Source of the DNA: Mycobacterium sp. AZCC_0083 | GTDB lineage: Bacteria > Actinomycetota > Actinomycetes > Mycobacteriales > Mycobacteriaceae | Reading direction: 5' to 3' | DNA: 64,000 nt | Assembly (NCBI RefSeq): GCF_014202335.1 | Contig: NZ_JACHGP010000024.1 | Location: 50,454-114,453, forward strand | Shown: one piece after another, positions 34,441 to 43,177 of the stretch | Numbering within the stretch: position 1 is the stretch's first letter | Layout: each line of letters begins with the position of its first letter | The notes under the pieces: model-generated | Told to the model about the DNA's origin: nothing | What the model saw: only the letters and a program-made list of their open reading frames with translations | Databases searched by the model: none | Translations under genes and position numbers: made by a program

Positions 34441-34767
34441 ATGCCGAAGGTGACGTACGTTCAATCCGACGGTATCCGAGAAACATTCGATATCGCTTCC
34501 GGAAAATCGCTGATGCTGGGAGCTCAATCCAACGGCGTGGAAGGCATTCTCGGCGAATGTGGCGGCCAGGCCATGTGCGCGACCTGTCACGTCTATGTCG
34601 ACTCGAAGGACCTCGACGCACTTCCTCCGCTATCGGAGGACGAGGAAGCCATGTTGGAGGACACTGCGTCAGAACGAAGGGCCACGAGTCGACTGTCATG
34701 CCAGCTCGAAGCCTGTGATGAACTGGACGGCATCGTCGTCTACCTACCCGAAGAGCAGGCGTTGTGA
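34441..34767 (+). CDS. 2Fe-2S ferredoxin
   Basis: A 108-residue putidaredoxin-type ferredoxin with ligands Cys40, Cys46, Cys49 and Cys87 (C-G-G-Q-A-M-C-A-T-C...S-C). It has the same length and cysteine layout as the ferredoxin at 22332, though the sequences differ. Its stop codon overlaps the GTG start of the FAD reductase, so the pair is translationally coupled and is the redox chain for the P450s. The perfect operator 41 bp upstream places it under the regulon. Confidence 0.93.
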   Translation: MPKVTYVQSDGIRETFDIASGKSLMLGAQSNGVEGILGECGGQAMCATCHVYVDSKDLDALPPLSEDEEAMLEDTASERRATSRLSCQLEACDELDGIVVYLPEEQAL

Positions 34768-35966
34768 GAGCGCGCCGGGTCGTAGTCGTAGGCGCTGGAC
34801 ACGGCGGCTTCACCGTAGCCGCCACACTTCGGACGATGGGGTGGGACGGCGAGCTCACCCTGGTCGACACGGAAGAGATCTTGCCGTACCAGCGGCCGCC
34901 GTTGAGCAAGAAGTTTCTGGCCGGACAGGAAACGCTGTCGGACACGCATTTTCGGCCGCCCGCCTTCTACGACGATCACGACATAGAACTCGCACTTGGC
35001 CATCGAGTCATCGGTATTGACCGCATCGCCCGCGCGGTGCACCTTGAGGGGCGCGGGTCGCTGGAGTACGACCACCTGGTGCTCGCGACTGGCGCACGCC
35101 CACGCCCCTTGCCGGTTGCGGGTGCCCGCGCGGAATCCGTCTGCCACCTGCATACCGCCGACCACAGCGTCAAACTGCGCGAGCGGATCGCCGCGAGCAA
35201 ACGCGTAGTCGTCATCGGCGGTGGATTCATCGGGTTGGAAGCCGCGTCGATGGTCATCCATGCGGGCAAGGAAGTCGTCGTCTTGGAGGCCGCGGCGCGC
35301 CTGATGGGACGCGCTGTCTCAGAGCCTATTTCACGTTACTTCCACAGCTTGCACGCCGGCGCCGGCGTCGACGTACGGCTCTTGAGCAAGGTCTCGTCGC
35401 TGCAGCCGGTCGCGGATCGTATCGAGTTGCGCCTTGGACTATCGAGCATTACCGCCGATACCGTGGTGGTCGGCGTCGGAGTCGTTCCAAATGACGCCCT
35501 GGCCGCTCAAGCCGGGCTGGCGACCAGCGATGGGGTACTCGTCGACGCGCATTTGCGCACCACGGACCCGAACATCTCGGCGATCGGCGACTGCGCACGC
35601 TTCCCTCGCGTCATTGCAGGCACGCAATCGGGGATACGCCTGGAGTCAGTGCAGAACGCCAGCGATCACGCACGCCACGTCGCGGCGTTCATTGCCGGCG
35701 AACAGGTCTCGCCATACGACGTCGTCCCGTGGTTCTGGACCGAGCAGCACGGCCGCAAACTCCAAATGGCCGGTCTCACCTCTGGGTACGACAGAACCGA
35801 GAAGGTCGAGACCGGACCTGACAAGTTCTCGGTGTACTGCTACCGGGGTACGGAACTGCTCGGATGCGAATCAGTCAACTCGCCAAGAGACCACGCGCAT
35901 GCCCGCAAGCAGCTGACGGCTGCCCGCAGTTTCAGCGCCAAGCCGCCGCCTCCGGTGACGGTCTGA
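34764..35966 (+). CDS. FAD-dependent ferredoxin reductase (putidaredoxin/rhodocoxin-reductase type)
   Basis: A 400-residue flavoprotein that should reduce the ferredoxins from NAD(P)H. The FAD motif is V-V-G-A-G-H-G-G near residue 8, the P-Y-Q-R-P-P-L-S-K-K segment is typical for this family, and the NAD motif is V-I-G-G-G-F-I-G-L-E. The C-terminal I-S-A-I-G-D-C-A-R-F binds the flavin. It starts at GTG 34764 within the TGA of the ferredoxin gene. It is the only such reductase in the window and so probably serves all three P450s. Confidence 0.93.
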   Translation: MRARRVVVVGAGHGGFTVAATLRTMGWDGELTLVDTEEILPYQRPPLSKKFLAGQETLSDTHFRPPAFYDDHDIELALGHRVIGIDRIARAVHLEGRGSLEYDHLVLATGARPRPLPVAGARAESVCHLHTADHSVKLRERIAASKRVVVIGGGFIGLEAASMVIHAGKEVVVLEAAARLMGRAVSEPISRYFHSLHAGAGVDVRLLSKVSSLQPVADRIELRLGLSSITADTVVVGVGVVPNDALAAQAGLATSDGVLVDAHLRTTDPNISAIGDCARFPRVIAGTQSGIRLESVQNASDHARHVAAFIAGEQVSPYDVVPWFWTEQHGRKLQMAGLTSGYDRTEKVETGPDKFSVYCYRGTELLGCESVNSPRDHAHARKQLTAARSFSAKPPPPVTV

Positions 35967-36000
35967 CGTACCGCTGAAGAAACCACTGCGTACACGTAGT

Positions 36001-36017
36001 CCGTATCCAGTATCCCC
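36001..36017. promoter_or_regulatory. GntR-type operator (weak)
   Basis: CCGTATCCAGTATCCCC is a degenerate copy that lacks the GTATAC core on one side. It ends only 17 bp from the thiolase start and overlaps the likely ribosome-site region. Confidence 0.45.
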
Positions 36018-36033
36018 GGACAGGAGACGATTG

Positions 36034-37200
36034 ATGGTCACTACCTACGTGGCCGGCGTCGGGATGACGCCGTTCGGCAAGTTCCGCGACGCCACCCTGG
36101 CGACCCTTGGACGCGCCGCCGGACGCGAGGCGCTCACCGACGCCGGAGTTGAACCACAGCGCATCGAGATGATCGCCTGCGGGTCTGCACGTAGCGGCAT
36201 GCTGCACTCCCGCGAAAGCGGCGTCGGGCAGCTGATCGGTTGGGAGCTCGGCATCGAAGGAGTGCCCGTCTACAACGAGAAGGCGTTCTGTGCCTCGGGT
36301 GCGGTGGCATTCAACATCGCGCACATGGCACTTGCCGCCGGTATCCACGACATCGCGCTGGTCGTCGGCGTGGAGAAGATGTCGTCCCGAGACGGGGCCG
36401 GGCGCCCGCTGACCTCCGATGGCATGGCGCTGGAGGGCGAACAAGGGTTCACCCCTCCGGCCTACTACGCGATGGCAGCGCGCCGGCACATGGAGATGTA
36501 TGGCACCACTCGCGAGCAGATCGCGTCCGTTGCGGTGAAGAATCGAGCAGCGGCACAACACAACCCGAAGGCCCAGTATCGCGATCCCATCACCATCGAT
36601 GATGTCGTGGGCTCCAAAGCGGTGGTGTCGCCGCTGAACCTGCTCGATTGTTGCCCCACCGGCGATGGCGCCGCAGCAGCGGTTCTGGTCAACGAGGCCG
36701 GTGCAAAAAAGCTCGGACTGCAACCGACGATCCGCATCGCTGCATCGGTACTGGGGACGGGGTACTACCGAGATCAAGACCGCGACATGACGTCGTTCTC
36801 GCTCGACAGGTCCACGTCGCGAAAAGCCTATGAAATCGCCAGCATCGGACCGTCGGACATCGATGTCGCAGAGGTCCATGACTCGTTCTCGTTCGCCGAG
36901 ATCATCCACTACGAAGACTTGGGACTGTGCGAACCAGGTGCGGGGGGCAAGCTGGTCGAGAACGGCGACACGGCGCTGAATGGCCGCATACCCGTCAATA
37001 CCGGCGGAGGCCTGCTCAACCGAGGCCACCCGCTCGGCGCAACCGGAGTCGCGCAGATCGTCGAGATCAGCGACCAACTCAACGACCGTGCGGGTGCGCG
37101 TCAGGTGCGTGGCGCCCGAACTGCATTGGCCCACATCTCCGGTGGCTTCCACGAAGGTGATTTCGCAACGTCGGGGATCACGATACTGGCGGCGCGGTAG
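36034..37200 (+). CDS. Thiolase-like protein (SCP2/non-decarboxylating type)
   Basis: A 388-residue lipid-transfer/thiolase-like protein. The nucleophile Cys86 is in A-F-C-A-S-G-A, V-H-D-S-F-S-F-A-E contributes the usual H-D, and G-H-P-L-G-A-T-G is the late catalytic histidine region. The three bases 5' of ATG 36034 offer a TTG start that is less likely. With a DUF35 protein as the next gene (2 bp gap), it fits the thiolase-DUF35 partner arrangement known in steroid side-chain and other acyl-CoA pathways. It would cleave a 3-ketoacyl-CoA or make a related C-C break. Confidence 0.9.
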   Translation: MVTTYVAGVGMTPFGKFRDATLATLGRAAGREALTDAGVEPQRIEMIACGSARSGMLHSRESGVGQLIGWELGIEGVPVYNEKAFCASGAVAFNIAHMALAAGIHDIALVVGVEKMSSRDGAGRPLTSDGMALEGEQGFTPPAYYAMAARRHMEMYGTTREQIASVAVKNRAAAQHNPKAQYRDPITIDDVVGSKAVVSPLNLLDCCPTGDGAAAAVLVNEAGAKKLGLQPTIRIAASVLGTGYYRDQDRDMTSFSLDRSTSRKAYEIASIGPSDIDVAEVHDSFSFAEIIHYEDLGLCEPGAGGKLVENGDTALNGRIPVNTGGGLLNRGHPLGATGVAQIVEISDQLNDRAGARQVRGARTALAHISGGFHEGDFATSGITILAAR

Positions 37201-37202
37201 AG

Positions 37203-37604
37203 ATGCCCGAACTGGGAGAGCTGTCGCTGGGGTATTCACTTCTCGACGGGAGCGGCGCTGCATACCGGTTGCGCGCAAGCCGCTGTCCGCGTTGCGCGGA
37301 CGTCAGGGTGCCCCCACGCGAGTTGTGCCCCAACGACGCGACGCCGTGCACGCCGACCAGCCTGACCGGTGCCGGCACGATCTATGAGGCGGTGAGGATC
37401 GCGATACCGCCTCAAGGCTTCGATGTCCCCTTCTGGGCCGGATACATCGATCTAGACGAAGGGGTGCGCTTCTTCGCCCAAATCACCTGTGCCGATGGTG
37501 AACCGCCACCGGTACACGGCCAGCGGGTGGCGATGAACGTGGAGTGGATAGGCACCGGTGACCGCCGCGTGCTGGCGCCGATGTTCTCGAGGGTGGAGAC
37601 CTGA
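37203..37604 (+). CDS. DUF35 (zinc-ribbon + OB-fold) protein, thiolase partner
   Basis: A 133-residue protein with an N-terminal zinc ribbon C-P-R-C ... C-P-N (residues about 28-43) and a C-terminal OB-fold (I-Y-E-A-V-R-I-A, F-F-A-Q-I-T-C). DUF35 proteins act as auxiliary subunits of thiolases and MaoC-type hydratases, as in ChsH2 and Ltp2-type complexes. The 2-bp gap from the thiolase and 1-bp overlap with the acyl-CoA dehydrogenase indicate strict co-expression. It probably binds acyl-CoA and stabilises the thiolase. Confidence 0.87.
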   Translation: MPELGELSLGYSLLDGSGAAYRLRASRCPRCADVRVPPRELCPNDATPCTPTSLTGAGTIYEAVRIAIPPQGFDVPFWAGYIDLDEGVRFFAQITCADGEPPPVHGQRVAMNVEWIGTGDRRVLAPMFSRVET

Positions 37605-38767
37605 TGCAGCAATCAGACCTCAGCGAAGACCTACGGGATCTCGCCTCTCTGACACGTGATATCGCCGAGTCCAAGATCTCGCCTCTGATTGAACAGACCG
37701 AGGAATCGGCGACGTTCAACCCCGAAATCCAGCAGATCTTGGGCACCGCGGGGTTCTTCGGACTCGTGGTACCCGAGGAATACGGTGGTACCCAGAGCGA
37801 CATCGGGCATCAGTGCGTCGTCCTAGAGGAGATCGCGCGCGTCTACCCGAGCGCATGCACGTACCTGACCGCGCATTGGCTGGCCACCAAACTGATCGCC
37901 CTGCATGCCACCGGCGAGAACGAAGCCGACTGGGTACGTCCCTTGCTGCAGGCAGCGACGGCCGGAGACATGCTCGGCGCCATCGCGGTCACCGAGCCCG
38001 ACTTCGGCTCAGATCTCGGCAGCATCACCACAAAGGCCCGAATGGACGGTGACCGCTGGATCATCAACGGCACCAAACGATTCATCACCAACGGCGGGTT
38101 CGCAGACTTCTACACCGTGCTGGCGCGTACCGGCGGACCCGGACCCCGCGGGCTTTCCCTGTTCGTCGTTGAAGCGGACCGCCACGGAGTCGCTGCAGCG
38201 CGCTGGGAGAAGAAGATGGGCCTGCACGGCTCGGCAACCGCTGAAATGCAGTTCGACGACGTGCGAGTACCGGCCGATCACCTCATCGGAGAGTCCGACC
38301 GTGGATTCAGCTATCTGATGCGCGGATTCGACGAAGGCCGCCTCGGTGTGGCAGCGATGTCGCTGGGAATCTCTCAAGGAGCGCTGGACGCCGCGACCCG
38401 CTATGCCGGCCAACGCAAGCAATTCGGCAAGGAAATCGCGGCCTACCAAGGGGTGCAGTTTCTCATCGCCGATATGGCCATCGGCGTATACACCTCACGG
38501 GCAATGGTTTACGACGCGGTGCGTGCCTTCACCCAGCAGCATCCCGATGCCTCGAGGTTGGCGGCGATCGCCAAGACATATGCATCCGATGTCGCGATGG
38601 AGGTGGCGTCTGCGGGCGTACAGGTCCACGGTGGAGCCGGATACGTTCGTGACTTTCCGGTCGAGATGCTGTTGCGTGACGCCAAGATCAATCAGATCTA
38701 CGAGGGAACCAACCAGATTCTGCGCATGCTCATAGCGCGAACCTACTTCGGGGAGTTGGCCCGGTGA
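37604..38767 (+). CDS. Acyl-CoA dehydrogenase
   Basis: A 387-residue flavoenzyme introducing a 2,3-double bond in an acyl-CoA. Landmarks are A-V-T-E-P-D-F-G-S-D (FAD/substrate loop), the V-H-G-G-A-G-Y segment and the catalytic base Glu367 in Q-I-Y-E-G-T-N-Q-I. ATG 37604 overlaps the DUF35 stop, and its own stop overlaps the GTG of the crotonase. The glutamate lies in the position used by short- and medium-chain enzymes. It is the beta-oxidation dehydrogenase of the island. Confidence 0.92.
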   Translation: MQQSDLSEDLRDLASLTRDIAESKISPLIEQTEESATFNPEIQQILGTAGFFGLVVPEEYGGTQSDIGHQCVVLEEIARVYPSACTYLTAHWLATKLIALHATGENEADWVRPLLQAATAGDMLGAIAVTEPDFGSDLGSITTKARMDGDRWIINGTKRFITNGGFADFYTVLARTGGPGPRGLSLFVVEADRHGVAAARWEKKMGLHGSATAEMQFDDVRVPADHLIGESDRGFSYLMRGFDEGRLGVAAMSLGISQGALDAATRYAGQRKQFGKEIAAYQGVQFLIADMAIGVYTSRAMVYDAVRAFTQQHPDASRLAAIAKTYASDVAMEVASAGVQVHGGAGYVRDFPVEMLLRDAKINQIYEGTNQILRMLIARTYFGELAR

Positions 38768-39597
38768 CCGAAGAACTCTCGTGGCTGCCACTGACGCGAG
38801 AGGTGTCGAACAGCTGTGAAGGACGGGTCGTCCTGAGCATCACCTCGTCGGTGGCCACCCTGACGATCAACCGCCCGAACAAGCTCAATGCAATCGATTC
38901 CGGTGTCCTGAAGGGCATTCGGACCGCGCTGTCCGGCATTGAGGGCAGCCCGTCGGTTGGCGCACTGATCCTGCGCGGAACGGGACGTGCGTTCTCGGCC
39001 GGTGGCGATCTCGATGAGGTCTCCGCACTGGTGCGCGACAAGACCCAGTTCAGCACATTCCTCGACTTCTGGCACGAATCGCTGCTGCTGCTCCAGGACA
39101 GCCCCGTGCCGTCGATCGCCGCGGTCCACGGGTTCGCATACGCCGGAGGTCTTGAACTGACCCAGGCATGTGACTTCGTCGTGCTGGGGCGCAGCGCGGT
39201 GCTGGGCGACCAGCACGCCAACTTCGGTCTCTTCCCCGCCGGCGGTTCCACCCAGCGGCTGCCGCGGCTGATCCCACCACGGGTGGCTATGTGGATGCTG
39301 ATGAGCGGCGAAGCCGTCGACGCGCAGACGGCACTTCAGCTAGGCCTGGTCAATCGGGTCGTCGACGATGCCGACGTCTTCGATGAGGCGCAACTCATGG
39401 CAGATACCTTGGCCCGCAAGAGCAGATCGGGCAATGCCGCGATCAAGGCCGCGGTGCGCATCGGTGCAGACCGGCCACTGACCGACGCGATCGCCGCTGA
39501 GCGCTGCCTGGCCGTCGATCACATGGCATCCGACGACGCCCAGACCGGATTCGACGCCTTCCGGTCGCGCACCACACCCGTTTTCCAACCCCATTGA
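38764..39597 (+). CDS. Enoyl-CoA hydratase/isomerase (crotonase) family protein
   Basis: A 277-residue crotonase with an N-terminal extension of about 30 residues. The oxyanion-hole signatures are G-R-A-F-S-A-G-G-D-L and H-G-F-A-Y-A-G-G-L-E-L. The first catalytic glutamate position of enoyl-CoA hydratase is occupied by A-D-Q-H-A-N-F, so the activity may differ from classical hydration. GTG 38764 overlaps the acyl-CoA dehydrogenase stop. It is separate from the BadI-like crotonase that follows. Confidence 0.87.
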   Translation: MTEELSWLPLTREVSNSCEGRVVLSITSSVATLTINRPNKLNAIDSGVLKGIRTALSGIEGSPSVGALILRGTGRAFSAGGDLDEVSALVRDKTQFSTFLDFWHESLLLLQDSPVPSIAAVHGFAYAGGLELTQACDFVVLGRSAVLGDQHANFGLFPAGGSTQRLPRLIPPRVAMWMLMSGEAVDAQTALQLGLVNRVVDDADVFDEAQLMADTLARKSRSGNAAIKAAVRIGADRPLTDAIAAERCLAVDHMASDDAQTGFDAFRSRTTPVFQPH

Positions 39598-39615
39598 GCT
39601 CATAGGAGAGCACGC

Positions 39616-40401
39616 ATGCATCTCACTGACGTGTTGTACGAAGTCGCCGACGGCGTCGCGCGTATCACCATCAACCGACCCGAGAAGTACAACGCCTTCC
39701 GAGAGGAAACACTCGACGATCTGATCGCGGCATTCAGCGCCGCCGAAGCCGACCGGACGGTCGGGGTCATCGTCCTCACCGGCGCCGGCAACAAGGCCTT
39801 CTGCTCGGGCGGTGACATCGCATGGGAGAACGCCTCCGACCCGGTCGGCGCCGCCCGCATGAACCGACGCACCAGCAATCTGTCGCTGATCATGCGCGGC
39901 TGTGGCAAGCCGATCATTGCTCGCGTCAAGGGATATGCCGTCGGTGGTGGCAACGAGTTGCAGATGCTGTGCGACCTCACCATCGCATCCGAGGATTCCA
40001 AGTTTGGGCAGGCCGGACCAAAGATGGGCAGCGTGCCCGTGTGGTGGGGCACCCAGCTCCTGCCCCGCATCGTCGGCGAGCGGCGCGCTCGAGAGATCGT
40101 CATGCTCTGCCAGCAGATCCCGGCCCCTGATGCAGTGGAGATGGGCCTGATCAACAAGGCGGTCCCGGCAGATGAACTCGACACGGCGGTCGATGAATGG
40201 TGCCAGCAGCTGCTGGCGCTGAGCCCGCAGGCACTGCGGGTCGCCAAGATCTCGCTGAACTTTGAAAGCGACCAACTATGGCCATCAGTGCAACACGGCC
40301 AGCAGATGATCAACTTTATCCACGGCACCGACGAATTTCACGAGGGCACACAGGCATTCCTGCAGAAGCGCGCCCCTGATTTCGCACAGTTCCGAAAGTA
40401 A
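39616..40401 (+). CDS. Crotonase-family ring-cleavage hydrolase, BadI-like
   Basis: A 261-residue crotonase that, compared from memory, runs collinear with BadI (2-ketocyclohexanecarboxyl-CoA hydrolase): I-N-R-P-E-K-Y-N-A-F-R, the G-Y-A-V-G-G-G-N oxyanion loop, F-G-Q-A-G-P-K-M-G-S-V, R-I-V-G-E-R-R-A-R-E-I and D-E-F-H-E-G at the C-terminus. The same features are shared with naphthoyl-CoA synthase (MenB), so a reverse-Claisen ring-opening or ring-forming step on a cyclic beta-keto acyl-CoA is likely. The adjacent SDR resembles BadH, which strengthens the assignment. It would open an alicyclic ring in the island's pathway. Confidence 0.78.
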   Translation: MHLTDVLYEVADGVARITINRPEKYNAFREETLDDLIAAFSAAEADRTVGVIVLTGAGNKAFCSGGDIAWENASDPVGAARMNRRTSNLSLIMRGCGKPIIARVKGYAVGGGNELQMLCDLTIASEDSKFGQAGPKMGSVPVWWGTQLLPRIVGERRAREIVMLCQQIPAPDAVEMGLINKAVPADELDTAVDEWCQQLLALSPQALRVAKISLNFESDQLWPSVQHGQQMINFIHGTDEFHEGTQAFLQKRAPDFAQFRK

Positions 40402-40420
40402 CTCCGAGAAAGGCAACAAA

Positions 40421-41170
40421 GTGGATTGCAACGGCAAGGTGGCCATCGTCGTCGGTGGTGGTAGTGGAATCGGCCGAGCGACGGCGGAACTGTTCGCCGC
40501 CCAAGGAGCCAGTGTCGCAGTCGCCGACATCAACAAGGACGGTGTCGCCGAGACCGCAGAGACGTTGCGCTCCTTAGGAGCCCGAGTCTCCGAACACATC
40601 TGCGACATCACGAAGCCCGACCAAACCGACCTACTGGTCAGCGAGGTCATCGAGGCCCATGGCCGGCTCGATATCGTGACCAGCACGGTGGGATGGTCCG
40701 ACACGACGTTCTTCGCGCAGGAGGACGAAGAGTACTGGCGGAAGATCGTGGACATCAACCTGATGGGTTCGATCTTTTTGTGCCGCTCCGCATTACGGAT
40801 CCTCAGCGAACAGAAGTCGGGGACGATCGTCCTGACGAGCTCCGATGCCGGCAAAGTCGGAACGATGGGGGAGACCGTCTATGCCGCCGCCAAGGCGGGC
40901 GTGATCGGGTTCGTCAAATCGTTGGCACGCGAGGTCGCTCGCGACGGCATCCGCATCAATGCCATCTCTCCGGGTCCTACTGATACGCCGCTGCTTCGTG
41001 CGCAATCCGACCAGCACGTCATAGAGAAGATGATCAGAGCTGTGCCGCTCAAGCGAATGGGTACCGCAATCGAACAGGCGGGCCCGATCGTGTTTCTGGC
41101 GTCCGACGCGGCGAGCTTCATCACCGGCCAAACCATAAGTGTCAGTGGTGGATTGACAATGACATCGTGA
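40421..41170 (+). CDS. SDR family dehydrogenase, BadH-like
   Basis: A 249-residue classical SDR with G-G-G-S-G-I-G, a serine active-site strand V-L-T-S-S-D and catalytic Y-A-A-A-K. It lies 19 bp behind the BadI-like gene, as badH and badI do in the Rhodopseudomonas cyclohexanecarboxylate cluster, so oxidation of a 2-hydroxycyclic acyl-CoA to the 2-keto form is the likely reaction. The V-G-W in place of the usual N-N-A-G (S-T-V-G-W) is unusual. The GTG start is at 40421 and the stop overlaps the CoA-transferase start. Confidence 0.82.
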   Translation: MDCNGKVAIVVGGGSGIGRATAELFAAQGASVAVADINKDGVAETAETLRSLGARVSEHICDITKPDQTDLLVSEVIEAHGRLDIVTSTVGWSDTTFFAQEDEEYWRKIVDINLMGSIFLCRSALRILSEQKSGTIVLTSSDAGKVGTMGETVYAAAKAGVIGFVKSLAREVARDGIRINAISPGPTDTPLLRAQSDQHVIEKMIRAVPLKRMGTAIEQAGPIVFLASDAASFITGQTISVSGGLTMTS

Positions 41171-42954
41171 ACGCTCCGAACGCCGTCCGACAGGTTCGGT
41201 TCGACCTGCGCGTCGACGAAGGGGCGTCGAAACTGGCGGACCTCGGCGAGGCAATCGAGCGCTTCGTCAAACCGGGCGCGACCGTGCACGTCGGCTACTC
41301 CGACGCCAGGCCCAATGCCGCCCTGCAGGAACTGGCCCGCCGCTTTGCCGGCACCAACCCGCAGTTCACCGTCGTCTCGGCGGGCCTGGTGAATCTTCAG
41401 CACGCTCTGATCGAACTCGGACTGGTTCGCAAGCTCATCGTGTCCTTCGCCGGAGAGAACTATCCAGTGGCTCGGCCCAACCCTGCGCTGGTTCGAGCCA
41501 TCTCCGAAGGGCGGGTCGAGATCGAGCACTGGTCGCTGTGGGCCCTGATTGCACGGCTCACGGCAGGAGCGCTGGGGGTGTCGCACTTTCCCGTGCAATC
41601 GATGAGAGGCAGCTCAATGGGCGATGAGGCAGCGCGCCGCGGCGAACTCATCAACGTCCCTGGCGAACAGCATAATTCGACGAGCTTGGTCAGTGCCTTA
41701 CGGCCCGACATCGTGCTCTTGCACGCCGCCGCCGCCGACGAGTTCGGCAACATCGTCCTCGCAGCGCCATACGGCGAAGGCCAGGCCGGCGCACTGGCGG
41801 CGACCGGAGGTGTCATCGCGACGGTTGAGAAACTGGTGTCCACCGAAGAGATTCGCAGGATGAACACACTCGTCCGCATTCCTGGCCACGTCGTGCGGGC
41901 GGTCTGCGAAGCACCGTTCGGCGCTCATCCGTACGGGTTCAACAACCCGGGCATCGCTGGGATCGACAGCTATACCGAGGATGCCGAGTTCATGGCGGCG
42001 ACGCTGGCAGCCAGCAAGACAACGGCGACGTTTCGCGATTACATCACCGAGTGGATACTGGCGCTGCCTGGCCACAGGGACTATCTGGCCCACCTCGGTA
42101 CGAACCGCGTCGCGGCGCTGCGCCGCAGCACGACGCCGCCCAAGGTCGCCGACGTACCGACCGACCGCCCCGCCGGGGTCCTGGAGACTCAAGTCGTCGT
42201 CACCGCGCGGCGGCTCGAACAAGCTGTGCGAACCCGCGGGCACCATGCCATTCTCGCCGGGGTTGGCCTTGCCAATCTCGCCGCGTGGCTGGGCGCCCGC
42301 CGGTTGCGCGATGCAGGCGTCGACGTCGACCTCATGGCCGAGATCGGTTTGTTCGGCTATACCCCCGGCCCCGGAGAGCCGTTCATCTTTGCGGGCCAGA
42401 ATGTGCCGACCAACAAGATGCTCACCGACGTGATGAGCGTGCTCGGCACCTATGTTTCGGGTCCGGCGACGAAGAGCGTCGGCCTCGTCGGAGCGGGCCA
42501 GATCGACGGCACCGGGGCCATCAACTCCACCTATACCGACGACGGCGACTTCATCGTCGGCTCCGGAGGCGCCAACGACGTTCTCAGCGGCGCTGACGAG
42601 GTGATCGTCACGGTGTCGCACCAGCGAGACAGGCTTGTCGACAGCGTGCGGTACGTGACCTCACCAGGAGCACGCGTTCGCACCATCGTGACCGACCTTT
42701 GCGTCTTCCAGCGCGTCGACGGTGAGTCATCCTTCGTATTGACCGCACTGCTCCCGGCGTCGGGTGACAACGTCGACGAAGCTCTCGCCGAAGTTCGACG
42801 CCGAACCGGATTCGCCTATGCCGTCGCACCACGCCCCATCGTGGAGCCGGCACCCACACCCGCGGAGCTCGATGTGCTTCGGGCATTCGACCCAGACCAG
42901 TTGTTCCTGCGCGATCGGCGTCCGCGCGCCACGCCGACCGCCGCAATTCCCTAA
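41167..42954 (+). CDS. Fused two-domain CoA-transferase-fold protein (IpdAB/glutaconate-CoA-transferase-like)
   Basis: A 595-residue protein in which the A and B subunits of a family I CoA-transferase-like enzyme are joined in one chain. The N-half (about 1-320) has P-G-A-T-V-H-V-G-Y and F-A-G-E-N-Y-P around residue 96, and the C-half (about 340-570) has L-M-A-E-I-G-L-F-G-Y near 391 and G-S-G-G-A-N-D. In mycobacteria the two-subunit relative IpdAB is a ring-opening hydrolase of steroid degradation, not a transferase. Both functions are possible here. The start overlaps the BadH-like stop. The fusion is uncommon compared with the two-gene form. Confidence 0.8.
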   Translation: MNAPNAVRQVRFDLRVDEGASKLADLGEAIERFVKPGATVHVGYSDARPNAALQELARRFAGTNPQFTVVSAGLVNLQHALIELGLVRKLIVSFAGENYPVARPNPALVRAISEGRVEIEHWSLWALIARLTAGALGVSHFPVQSMRGSSMGDEAARRGELINVPGEQHNSTSLVSALRPDIVLLHAAAADEFGNIVLAAPYGEGQAGALAATGGVIATVEKLVSTEEIRRMNTLVRIPGHVVRAVCEAPFGAHPYGFNNPGIAGIDSYTEDAEFMAATLAASKTTATFRDYITEWILALPGHRDYLAHLGTNRVAALRRSTTPPKVADVPTDRPAGVLETQVVVTARRLEQAVRTRGHHAILAGVGLANLAAWLGARRLRDAGVDVDLMAEIGLFGYTPGPGEPFIFAGQNVPTNKMLTDVMSVLGTYVSGPATKSVGLVGAGQIDGTGAINSTYTDDGDFIVGSGGANDVLSGADEVIVTVSHQRDRLVDSVRYVTSPGARVRTIVTDLCVFQRVDGESSFVLTALLPASGDNVDEALAEVRRRTGFAYAVAPRPIVEPAPTPAELDVLRAFDPDQLFLRDRRPRATPTAAIP

Positions 42955-43083
42955 TTCGGCCACACACCAACGTTATTGGACCCAGCCTGTTCGAGGCGAC
43001 GCCCGCGGGTGTGTTACCGCCGACCAAGTGAGCGAACCGGTCGCCGGCACCGGAAATGTGAGCCCGTTCCGCTTGCTCTTATA

Positions 43084-43100
43084 CCGTATCCGGTATACGG
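43084..43100. promoter_or_regulatory. GntR-type operator
   Basis: CCGTATCCGGTATACGG differs from the perfect palindrome in two positions. It is 77 bp upstream of the oxidoreductase start at 43178. Confidence 0.78.
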
Positions 43101-43177
43101 TTTAGTGGCCCGCTGGTTTGTTAGGGCGGCGTAGCGGAGTCGCCTCCACACTCGATGAAAAGGTCGTTCCCCTTCAC

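Noticed and set aside
38480..38500. GTATAC inside the acyl-CoA dehydrogenase gene
   Set aside because: It is within coding sequence, lacks the flanking CGG/CCG and is far from a start codon; treated as chance. The same applies to hits near 44990 and 56416.
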